Assembly: GCA_002319915.1 (NCBI GenBank)
Contig: DCFQ01000091.1
Location: forward strand, 23,227-87,226
DNA: 64,000 bases
Origin: Bacteroidales bacterium UBA1800
Lineage (GTDB): Bacteria > Bacteroidota > Bacteroidia > Bacteroidales > VadinHA17
Direction: 5' to 3'
The position numbers and the translations under genes were made by a program. The notes beneath the pieces were generated by a model. That model was not told the origin of the DNA, ran no database searches, and saw only the letters and a list, made by a program, of their open reading frames with translations. Shown here in pieces: positions 38,144 to 45,232 of the stretch. Position 1 is the stretch's first letter. Every line of letters starts with the position of its first letter.

Positions 38144-38208
38144 TGCACTCCGTGTCCCTCTGTATCTTCTCTGCCTGCCGGAAGGCAGGTCAGCGCTCTC
38201 CGTGAAAC
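38144..38208. repeat. type-B intergenic element, copy 2, with inner hairpin
   Basis: The inverse orientation of copies 1 and 3: CTCCGTG (38148-38154), CCTCTGTAT, then a perfect hairpin CCTGCC-GGAA-GGCAGG (38174-38189), then CTCCGTG (38198-38204) followed by AAAC. Reverse-complemented, the end TTTCACGGAGAGC equals the start of copy 3 at 45061. Confidence 0.65.
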
Positions 38209-38267
38209 AAACTATTTTGTAAAGTTATTAGACATATTTTCTTAACTTGCCATCCAATTCATTTCTT

Positions 38268-39200
38268 ATGGGAGACAAGATTCCGAAGCTGGTCCACGGC
38301 GCTTCGCCGACTATGATAAAAGTGCTGAACATTGTGGAAAAAGTTGCCGCGACCGATGCGAATGTCCTGATTACCGGCGAGAACGGGACCGGCAAGGAGC
38401 TGCTTGCCCGCGAGATTCACGAGCGTTCCGGAAGGGGAGGGGAGCTTATGATCAGCGTCGACATGGGATCAATCCCCGAAACCCTTTTCGAGAGCGAGCT
38501 TTTTGGTCATGTAAGGGGTGCATTTACCGATGCCAGGGATGACAGGAAGGGCAAATTCGAGCTGGCCAGCGGCGGGACACTTTTCCTTGACGAGATTGGG
38601 AATCTCTCCCTATATTCCCAGTCGAAGCTGCTGAATGTCCTTCAGAGAAGAACGATCGTCAGGGTGGGCTCCAACCGGGAGATCCCGGTCGATATCCGCC
38701 TTATCTGTGCTACGAACTGCGATTTGCCGGGAATGGTCGCGGAAGGGAGATTCAGGGAGGACTTGCTGTACCGGATAAACACCATCGTTTTGGAAGTCCC
38801 TCCACTTCGTGACAGGGTAGATGATATCCCGGTGCTGGCAAACTTTTTTCTCCGGGTCTATTGCGAGAAGTATGGCAGGGATCAGATCCGGATCAATACC
38901 CATGCCCTCGAAAAGCTGGCCAATTACAGCTGGCCAGGTAACGTAAGGGAGCTTCAGCATTCAATAGAGAAAGCCGTGATCATGAGTGAATCATCGGTAT
39001 TGCTTCCCTCTGACTTTGAATTCAGGCCGTCATCCAGGGGTACACATCCCGCAGAGATGACGCTTGAAGAGATGGAGAGGAAAATGATACTCGACAGCCT
39101 CAGGAGGCACGGCAACAATCTGAGCATGGTCGCGTCCAGGCTCGGGATCACCAGGCAGACTCTCTACAACAAGCTCAGGAAGATAGGGAAGCTTCCCTAG
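38268..39200 (+). CDS. sigma-54-dependent activator lacking a receiver domain
   Basis: A bacterial enhancer-binding protein of 310 residues from the ATG at 38268; the TTG at 38247 is not needed. It has only an AAA+ domain and a Fis-type helix-turn-helix. Visible: Walker A GENGTGKE (37-44), sigma-54 loop GAFTDA (84-89, the usual form being GAFTGA), Walker B GTLFLDEI (103-110), arginine-finger region RFREDLLYR (161-169), the WPGNVREL motif (222-229) and HTH (about 283-305, NLSMVASRLGITRQTLYNKL). There is no N-terminal receiver or sensor domain, as in PspF. Its stop codon shares CTAG with the stop of the convergent ATPase gene. The likely target is the sigma-54-like promoter at 42555-42570. Confidence 0.92.
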   Translation: MGDKIPKLVHGASPTMIKVLNIVEKVAATDANVLITGENGTGKELLAREIHERSGRGGELMISVDMGSIPETLFESELFGHVRGAFTDARDDRKGKFELASGGTLFLDEIGNLSLYSQSKLLNVLQRRTIVRVGSNREIPVDIRLICATNCDLPGMVAEGRFREDLLYRINTIVLEVPPLRDRVDDIPVLANFFLRVYCEKYGRDQIRINTHALEKLANYSWPGNVRELQHSIEKAVIMSESSVLLPSDFEFRPSSRGTHPAEMTLEEMERKMILDSLRRHGNNLSMVASRLGITRQTLYNKLRKIGKLP

Positions 39201-39859
39201 CTTACTATCTGGCCGTCGAAAAGATTCACTATCCGTTGTGCATAGCTGGCATCCCTGTCGTTATGGGTAACCATGATTATGGTCGTTCCCTCCTTGTTGA
39301 GCTCAGTGAGGAGATTGATGACCTCGATACCATTTTTCGAATCGAGATTACCGGTAGGCTCGTCAGCCAGGATTAGCCTCGGGTTGGCAACGACTGCACG
39401 TGCAATTGCCACCCTTTGCTGCTGGCCGCCGGAAAGCTGCTGCGGAAAATGCTTTGCCCTGTGGGTGATCTTCATTCTTTCAAGTGCATCTTCCACTTTC
39501 TTCTTCCTTTCACCGGTCTTCATTTTGAGGTAAATGAGGGGAAGCTCGACGTTCTCATAGACGCTCAGTTCGTCAATCAGGTTGAAGCTCTGGAACACAA
39601 ACCCGATATTTCCTTTCCTGAACACAGTGCGATCACGTTCCCTGAGGTTGGCCACTTCGGTGCCATTGAAGAGGTAGCTCCCTGATGACGGGTTGTCGAG
39701 CAATCCGAGGATGTTAAGCAGTGTCGACTTGCCGCAGCCCGAAGGTCCCATGACGGCTACGTATTCTCCCTCTTTCACGTCAAAGTTGATTTTATTGAGA
39801 GCAGTTGTCTCAACTTCTTCAGTTCTGAAGACTTTTGTCAATTCGTTTGTTTTGATCAT
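39197..39859 (-). CDS. ABC transporter ATP-binding protein, LolD/MacB type
   Basis: A 220-residue ATPase: Walker A GPSGCGKST (38-46), Q-loop VFQSFNL, signature LSGGQ (about 142-146), Walker B LILADEPTGNLDS and switch His in VTHNDRD. It is the third gene of the TolC-HlyD-ATPase operon, 19 bp after the adaptor gene. With no permease in the operon, one or more of the four FtsX-type permeases at 27.6-37.6 kb are the natural partners, giving a MacAB-TolC-like tripartite exporter. The pairing is inferred from neighbourhood. Confidence 0.93.
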   Translation of the reverse strand: MIKTNELTKVFRTEEVETTALNKINFDVKEGEYVAVMGPSGCGKSTLLNILGLLDNPSSGSYLFNGTEVANLRERDRTVFRKGNIGFVFQSFNLIDELSVYENVELPLIYLKMKTGERKKKVEDALERMKITHRAKHFPQQLSGGQQQRVAIARAVVANPRLILADEPTGNLDSKNGIEVINLLTELNKEGTTIIMVTHNDRDASYAQRIVNLFDGQIVS

Positions 39860-39878
39860 GGCGTTAATGGTTAAATTG

Positions 39879-41159
39879 TTATCTGGATTTCTTGAATACT
39901 AATTTTTCATTCTTGCCGAAGGTCTCATAACCTGATATGATCACTTTTTCACCTGGTTGCAGGCCGTCGAGCACTTCGTAATATTTCGGATTCTTTCTTC
40001 CGATGGAGATGCTGCGTTTTGTTGCAAAGGATTCGGTGGGATCCAGCACGTAAATCCACTGTCCTCCGGTTTCCTGGAAGAAGCCGCCAATCGGGACCAG
40101 TATCGATTCCTTCGGCTGCCCGAGCTGCAGGCTTATGTAATATGTCTGGCCGGTCCTGATATTGTCGGGCATGCTGTCGCGGAACACCATATCGATCTTG
40201 AACGATCCGTTCCTGACTTCAGGGAAGACCCTCCTCACAGTCAGGTCGAACTTGTTGCCCTGCCTGTCGAGGGTTGCCGTCAGCTGGGCTCTTACGCGGT
40301 CGATGTAGTGTTCATCAATCTGGGCTGAGACCTTGTAGGAAGTAAGGACATTTATCTGGCCCATGTTTTCGCCGCGATTTATCGATTGGCCTATTTCGAC
40401 GTTCAGAAGCCCCAGTTCACCTTCGACCGGTGCTGTCACATTCAGGTTCTCGACCCTTGATTTGACGAGGGCAAGGTTCCTTCTCATGTTAAGCAGGTCA
40501 TTCTTCATTGTTTCAATGTTTGCCGACCTGAAAATTGAATCGGTCCTTCCCCTTTCCATGAATAGATTCCTCGACTGTATTGCCATGTCGAGATCCTCTT
40601 TGGACCTTATGTACTCTTCCCTGGATATGAGGTTGTCCTTGATGAGGTTCTCATTCTGCCCGAAGGTACGCTGTTTCCTTTCGATCTCGTACTTCAGGTT
40701 TATCAGCTCCCTCTTTATGGTCAGCCGTTCCTGCTCAAGTGTGATCTGGGTGTTTCTTAGGAAGTCCTCCTTCTCGGCAAGCTGAGCCTCGCTGTTGAGG
40801 ATATTCAGGTAAAGGTCGGGGTTTGAAAGTCTCAGGATCACGTCCCCTTTTTTGACCAGTGCACCTTCCTCGATGAGCTTTTCCTCAACCCTTCCGCCTT
40901 CCTGAGCGTCAAGGAAGATAGTGGTAATAGGCTCCACGGTTCCTGTAACAGTAATATAGTCGTTGAACTGATCCCTGGTAACAGTCTCAATTATCAGCTT
41001 ATCCTTTTCAACCCTGTAGGTGGATGTTCGGTTTGTGAAAAAAGCCATGTAAAAAAGAACGATGATCAGAATCCCACCTGCTATCCAGATGATGTGTTTT
41101 TTCTGAAGGCCCTTTTTCTTTGGAATAGGCTTATCCATTGTCTCGAGCGGTGTGTCCAT
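39879..41159 (-). CDS. HlyD/MacA-type periplasmic adaptor
   Basis: A membrane-fusion protein bridging the inner-membrane transporter and TolC. In 426 residues: cytoplasmic N-tail, one membrane helix (about 24-45), lipoyl half-motif (TVTGTVEPITTIFLDAQEGGRVEEKLIEEGALVKKGDVILRL, about 72-110), a long coiled-coil hairpin (about 115-240), the second lipoyl half (LNVTAPVEGELGLLNVEIGQSINRGENMG) and beta-barrel/MP domains up to VLDGLQPGEKVIISGYE. It starts 14 bp after the outer-membrane gene and precedes the ATPase by 19 bp. Confidence 0.93.
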   Translation of the reverse strand: MDTPLETMDKPIPKKKGLQKKHIIWIAGGILIIVLFYMAFFTNRTSTYRVEKDKLIIETVTRDQFNDYITVTGTVEPITTIFLDAQEGGRVEEKLIEEGALVKKGDVILRLSNPDLYLNILNSEAQLAEKEDFLRNTQITLEQERLTIKRELINLKYEIERKQRTFGQNENLIKDNLISREEYIRSKEDLDMAIQSRNLFMERGRTDSIFRSANIETMKNDLLNMRRNLALVKSRVENLNVTAPVEGELGLLNVEIGQSINRGENMGQINVLTSYKVSAQIDEHYIDRVRAQLTATLDRQGNKFDLTVRRVFPEVRNGSFKIDMVFRDSMPDNIRTGQTYYISLQLGQPKESILVPIGGFFQETGGQWIYVLDPTESFATKRSISIGRKNPKYYEVLDGLQPGEKVIISGYETFGKNEKLVFKKSR

Positions 41160-41173
41160 TTCAGCAAATAGAT

Positions 41174-42526
41174 TTAGTTATTTATTATTTTTTCATATTC
41201 TCCTGTGGTGTAAAACCCGATGGTGAGCTTACGTATCATTACCTGGAGCCTTGTTCTGAGCTCTTCGGATTCTGCCCTGAAAAGTGTGGTTTTGGCAGCC
41301 CCATAATCGATCACGTCAATAAGGCCGTTCTCAAATTTCTTCTCGACAGCCTCAAAGGACTTCTTGTTGAATCCAAGGTTTGAAGCTGCAGCTTCGTATT
41401 CATCCTTTCCCCTGTTATAATCGAGGCATGCATTTTCGATGTCGGTATAAAGAGCGTTTTTCTCCAGCTGGAGCCTGAGTTCTGCATCCTGTTTTCTGAG
41501 CTTTGCCAGCCTGATATTCCTTCCTATCGCATAGTTGTTGAAAAGAGGGATGCGGAGGGAGAGTGAGACGGCCTGGCTGCTATTATTCTTTAGCTGTTGC
41601 GAGAAGGGGTCTTGTCCTGCTCCTTCATCGCCGAGCACCTTGTAGAAGCCTGTGTAAATGGAGCCGCCGGCACTTATCTTCGGGGCAATGTCTCCCCAGG
41701 CTGCGGCAACCTGCTTCCTTGCTGCCATAAGTTCGAAATTGATCGCCTTTAACCTTGGAAGGGTCTGGGAGGCAATGTTATAAATGCTGTCAGTCCTGAA
41801 GCCTGAATCGGCTGTCAGGGGAGTTTCGAGCTCAGGCACCGTCAGGTCAAACTCCGTACCGGGCTCAAGCTGAAGCATTTGCTTCATTGCTGTAAGGGCC
41901 TGGTTGGTATTGTTCTTTGCAATAGTGTATGAAAGCCTGTCCTCCGAGGCCCGGCTCTCCATTTCATATTGCTTTGAGAGAGCCTCTTTCCCGTTCTCGA
42001 CCATCTTTGTGATCCGGAACAGCTGCTTCTCAGACTGTTCGAGCTGCATCCCGGCGGCGTTCTCAAGACCCTTCATGTAAAGGACCCTGTAATACGCACC
42101 AAGTACATTTATTACAAGGGTATTCCTGGCCACTTTCTCAGTCTCGAGTCCGGCTTTCACCATGAATCTGCTTGCAGTGAGGGTGTTCATTGCAGTAAAT
42201 CCTGAGAACAATGTGATTGATGTGTTCAGTGAATAAGCATTGCTTACATTTTCCTTGAAGGTTATCAGGTTGGTGACTGGGTCGATCGATCTTCCGAACC
42301 CCACCACAGCATCCGATCCGAAATTGAGCGACGGGAGGAAGTCAAGTGAAGCTTTGACACGGTCAGTCTTGGCTGATTCCGTCTGAAGCTCCTGGCGTTT
42401 CAGTCCGATATTGTTCTCGATAGCGTAGGTGATGCAATCACCCAGGGTCCATTTCTTTGACTGGGCTGAAAGTTCATGCATGCCGGATATTAATAGCAGT
42501 ATGATTATCAGATTGATTTTTTTCAT
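41174..42526 (-). CDS. TolC-like outer-membrane efflux protein
   Basis: An outer-membrane factor that forms the exit duct. From the ATG at 42526 it has 450 residues with a clean signal peptide (about 1-22, MKKINLIIILLLISGMHELSAQ). Two homologous OEP repeats of long helices follow, with NIGLKRQELQTESAKTDRVKASLDFLPSLNFGSD and NIRLAKLRKQDAELRLQLEKNALYTDIENACLDYNRGKDEYEAAASNL. The longer frame to 42571 is rejected because it would translate the promoter. It heads the operon with the HlyD-like and ATPase genes. Confidence 0.92.
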   Translation of the reverse strand: MKKINLIIILLLISGMHELSAQSKKWTLGDCITYAIENNIGLKRQELQTESAKTDRVKASLDFLPSLNFGSDAVVGFGRSIDPVTNLITFKENVSNAYSLNTSITLFSGFTAMNTLTASRFMVKAGLETEKVARNTLVINVLGAYYRVLYMKGLENAAGMQLEQSEKQLFRITKMVENGKEALSKQYEMESRASEDRLSYTIAKNNTNQALTAMKQMLQLEPGTEFDLTVPELETPLTADSGFRTDSIYNIASQTLPRLKAINFELMAARKQVAAAWGDIAPKISAGGSIYTGFYKVLGDEGAGQDPFSQQLKNNSSQAVSLSLRIPLFNNYAIGRNIRLAKLRKQDAELRLQLEKNALYTDIENACLDYNRGKDEYEAAASNLGFNKKSFEAVEKKFENGLIDVIDYGAAKTTLFRAESEELRTRLQVMIRKLTIGFYTTGEYEKIINN

Positions 42527-42554
42527 TACCGGAAAATTGTTTATACAAAAGGCA

Positions 42555-42570
42555 TTCAAATGGTGTGCCA
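42555..42570 (-). promoter_or_regulatory. sigma-54-like promoter of the TolC-HlyD-ATPase operon
   Basis: On the minus strand TGGCAC (42570-42565), N5, TTGAA (42559-42555). The -24 element is perfect and spacing to the -12 element is standard; the -12 element has GA where GC is usual. The predicted start near 42545 leaves ~18 bases before the ATG at 42526. A sigma-54 activator gene ends 3.3 kb away, next to this operon's last gene. A near-identical sequence lies at 50925-50940. Confidence 0.6.
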
Positions 42571-42620
42571 TTCTTGTAAATAGCTATAGTACAGCAATAT
42601 ACAAATAAGGGCTATTAAGG

Positions 42621-42643
42621 TGATGTAAAATAATCATACATCA
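42621..42643. promoter_or_regulatory. candidate activator site, 7-bp inverted repeat
   Basis: TGATGTA (42621-42627), 9 bp, TACATCA (42637-42643): a perfect inverted repeat centred about 87 bp upstream of the predicted sigma-54 start, the normal distance for an enhancer-binding-protein site. Confidence 0.45.
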
Positions 42644-42750
42644 CTGTGTGATTTCTCTACGGGAACGGTAATCAGTATTCCTGGCGCGGCGGGATTTTTT
42701 GCAATTCTATTGTCTTAAAGGTAACTTTGCCTCGGAACCATTTATAGTGG

Positions 42751-42913
42751 GTTGTTTTGAATGTCTGGATTGTTTTCCAGGTTTTGAGAGTCCTGCAGGT
42801 TTTGTTTGTCGGTTAAGTTATAGTCACAGGCATACCTGACCTGCAAAACCTGCAAGACCTGCAAGACTTTCCAGACTTTACAGACTTTACAAACTTTATA
42901 AACTTTCCAAACC
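42751..42913. repeat. type-C intergenic element, copy 1
   Basis: The core is a perfect 11-bp inverted repeat, TGCAGGTTTTG (42794-42804) and CAAAACCTGCA (42844-42854), around a 39-nt loop. The right arm continues as 9-bp tandem units (ACCTGCAAG, ACTTTCCAG, ACTTTACAG, ACTTTACAA, ACTTTATAA, ACTTTCCAA) to about 42912, just before the YkgJ-type gene. Copy 2 has the same loop length. Confidence 0.75.
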
Positions 42914-43165
42914 TTGACCTACATAGAATGCCGTAAGGATTGCGGCGCATGCTGCATAGCCCTGTCGATTTCATCACCGATTCCCGGCATGCCCGGCGGA
43001 AAGAAGGCAGGCGTCCCCTGCATCCATCTCCTTCCGGATAAAAGGTGCGCCTTGTTCGGTTCTGCACAACGGCCGAAGGTCTGCTCCGATTTCAAGGCTG
43101 AAGAAGAATTTTGCGGCACTTCCAGGGAAGAGGCCTTCCGGATACTTAATTCGATGGTTGATTAA
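42914..43165 (+). CDS. YkgJ-type cysteine-cluster protein
   Basis: An 83-residue cytosolic protein with the metal-binding Cys pattern of the YkgJ/CxxCxxCC family: Cys6, Cys10, Cys13, Cys14, then VPCIHLL (Cys36), KRCALFG (Cys45), RPKVCSDF (Cys57) and EEFCG (Cys67). The family is annotated as zinc- or iron-chelating; the function is unsettled. There is no in-frame ATG: translation must start at TTG 42914 or ATA 42923 (the latter would give ECRKDCG directly after the initiator). The start abuts the end of the type-C element, and a second copy begins just after the stop. Confidence 0.8.
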   Translation: MTYIECRKDCGACCIALSISSPIPGMPGGKKAGVPCIHLLPDKRCALFGSAQRPKVCSDFKAEEEFCGTSREEAFRILNSMVD

Positions 43166-43183
43166 GTCCTGCACGTTTAGAAT

Positions 43184-43306
43184 GTCTTGCCAGTTTGGCA
43201 TATCCCGCAGGTTTTGAGTGTCGGTTAAGTGATGATCACAGACATACCAGATCTGCAAAACCTGCATGACTTACCAAACCTTTCTGACTTTCCAAACATT
43301 ACAAAC
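43184..43306. repeat. type-C intergenic element, copy 2
   Basis: Core GCAGGTTTTG (43207-43216) and CAAAACCTGC (43256-43265) around a 39-nt loop that shares TGTCGGTTAAGT, TCACAG and CATACC with copy 1 at the same places. The arm continues in 9-bp steps (AACCTGCAT, GACTTACCA, GACTTTCCA, AACATTACA). It runs into the end of the amidohydrolase gene. Confidence 0.75.
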
Positions 43307-44993
43307 TGCCCTCCGCCTTGTACACCACCTTCCCCCCGGTAATAGTATAGTCTATCTTCGTTTTCATGATCTGATCTTCCGGGATAGTGAGCAGGTCTTT
43401 ATCAGTGATGACTATATCGGCAAGGTATCCCTTCCTGATCATCCCCTTCCTGTCGTCCATGAACTGGGCATAAGCCGGGCCATAGGTGTAGTACCTGATC
43501 GCCTCCTCCATGGTGAGCTTCTGTTCCGGGAACCAGCCGCTGCCCTTTTCACCCAGCCTGTCCTTCCTGGTGACCGCTGCATAGAGGCCTTCCATCGGGT
43601 TAAGTGGTTCTACCTGGTAGTCTGTGCCGAAAGCAAGTATCGATCCGGCATTGATGAGGCTTCTCCAGGCATAGGTTCCCTTGCACCGCTCGTAACCGAC
43701 CCTTCTTTCATAAAAAAGCTTGTCAGAAATGCAATGGGTTGGCTGCATTGACGGGATCACACCAAGCTGTGCAAATCTTGGGATGTCTGCAGGACTGAGG
43801 GTCTGGGAGTGCTCATCCCTGTGGCGGCTGTCGCGCTTCCCATTCACTTCTGTTGCTTTTTCATATGCGTTCAGCACCCAGTTATTGGCTTTGTCGCCGA
43901 TGGCATGGATTCCAATCTGAAACCCCATCTTATCGGCTGTCACAACCATTTTTTCGAGTTTCTCGTACGGCCACATCGCGAGTCCGGTACTGGTAGGATT
44001 ATCGGTGAACGGCTCGAACATTAGTGCGGTGGATGATCCCATCGAACCGTCAGCGAAGGCTTTGAGGTAACCGAATCTGATCCAGTTACCGTCCCTGGGA
44101 TATTTCTTCTCAAGTTCCCTGTAGCTGTTCAGGATTGCCGTGTCATCAGTCAGGGGGGCGCCTATATCGATGCGGCTGGAGAGCTGACCTGCTTTCTGTA
44201 GACTTGCATAGGCTTCAAAATCGGCACGGCCGGCATTCTGCAGGCTGGTCACTCCAAGCTCGCGGGCCTCTTTCATGGCAAGAAGGTATCCCTGCCAGGT
44301 CCTCTCTTGTTCTTCCCAGGGGCTTCTGCTTATTTTGCTGTTGCCGGTTCTGATAAGGTCCATGGCAGCATCCTTCAGAATTCCCGTAGGTTCACCGGTA
44401 ACGGGGTCCTTCTGGATTTCCCCTCCGAAGGGGGCCTTAGTCTCCCGTGTTATGCCCGACATTTTCAGGACAAAGCTGTTCACAAGTACCGAATGTCCGT
44501 CGGCCCTGTCAAGGAGCACGGGGTTATCCGGGGAAACATTGTCGATAAGTTCTTTTGAAGGCCATTTCTTATCCGGGAAGAGCTCATGCACCCAGTGCCC
44601 GCCCCTTATCAGCTGGCCCGACTTTGATTTTCTTACCTGGGCAGCCACTTTTTCGGTGATTATTGCCGGATTGGTGATATACCGGAGCTCTATATAATCG
44701 GGATCTAGCGGTCCGAAATGAACATGGGCATCATTGAATCCGGGAATGACCAGCCTTCCCCTTGCATCTATCACGGTTGTGGAGCCTTTTTCGATCAGGC
44801 GCATCACTTCGTCGTTAGTGCCTGCAGCAATGATCCTTTCACCCCTGACGGCAACAGCTTCGGCGGACGGATTCTCCTTATCCATTGTAAGCACCTTGCC
44901 GTTGATAATGACAAGATCAGCCTTGTCCTTCGGAGACACAGATCCGGTATTGATCATGATTATGCTTAATAATGAGATTATTATTATTTTCAT
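43299..44993 (-). CDS. exported YtcJ-like amidohydrolase
   Basis: A metal-dependent hydrolase of the amidohydrolase-3 / YtcJ type. From the ATG at 44993 it has 564 residues with a signal-like start (MKIIIISLLSIIMINTGSVS), N-terminal composite domain (ADLVIINGKVLTMD), metal-binding HxH in FNDAHVHFGP, later histidines in GIHAIGDKANNWVLNAYE and RHRDEHSQTL, and the catalytic Asp region AFGTDYQVEPLNPMEGL. The substrate is unknown; relatives act on amides, N-formyl compounds or imides. It diverges from dapB across a type-B element. Confidence 0.87.
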   Translation of the reverse strand: MKIIIISLLSIIMINTGSVSPKDKADLVIINGKVLTMDKENPSAEAVAVRGERIIAAGTNDEVMRLIEKGSTTVIDARGRLVIPGFNDAHVHFGPLDPDYIELRYITNPAIITEKVAAQVRKSKSGQLIRGGHWVHELFPDKKWPSKELIDNVSPDNPVLLDRADGHSVLVNSFVLKMSGITRETKAPFGGEIQKDPVTGEPTGILKDAAMDLIRTGNSKISRSPWEEQERTWQGYLLAMKEARELGVTSLQNAGRADFEAYASLQKAGQLSSRIDIGAPLTDDTAILNSYRELEKKYPRDGNWIRFGYLKAFADGSMGSSTALMFEPFTDNPTSTGLAMWPYEKLEKMVVTADKMGFQIGIHAIGDKANNWVLNAYEKATEVNGKRDSRHRDEHSQTLSPADIPRFAQLGVIPSMQPTHCISDKLFYERRVGYERCKGTYAWRSLINAGSILAFGTDYQVEPLNPMEGLYAAVTRKDRLGEKGSGWFPEQKLTMEEAIRYYTYGPAYAQFMDDRKGMIRKGYLADIVITDKDLLTIPEDQIMKTKIDYTITGGKVVYKAEGSL

Positions 44994-45060
44994 AAATGAA
45001 ATAATTTGACCGGGAAATTTAAAAAATAATCGCCAGGGCGGGCTTAATAAATATGAAAAT

Positions 45061-45100
45061 TTCACGGAGAGCACAGGGGAGACACAGAGGTAGAGGAGGT
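45061..45100. repeat. type-B intergenic element, copy 3 (short)
   Basis: TTCACGGAGAGCACAGGGGA followed by GACACAGAGGTAGAGG: the CACGGAG and CACAGAG units without the opposing half, upstream of dapB and between divergent genes. It matches the reverse complement of copy 2 except for that copy's inner hairpin. Confidence 0.55.
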
Positions 45101-45232
45101 TTTGATATTTATTTGCTATGTCTTAGGGCAGACAGGCGGTAAGCGGTAAAATTAACCTGCTGTTAAGAACTTTAGTCTTTCCTTTTTTCTGTTCATCTGT
45201 TAAAAGAAATAAATTCGCAGAAAATCAAAAAG

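Noticed and set aside
42527..42571. Upstream ATG (42571) as start of the TolC-like protein
   Set aside because: It would add 15 residues before a normal signal peptide and would translate straight through the sigma-54-like promoter; the ATG at 42526 gives a clean signal sequence.
42844..42905. The 9-bp tandem units as a CRISPR array
   Set aside because: Units are only 9 bp, degenerate and contiguous without spacers; no cas gene is in the window.
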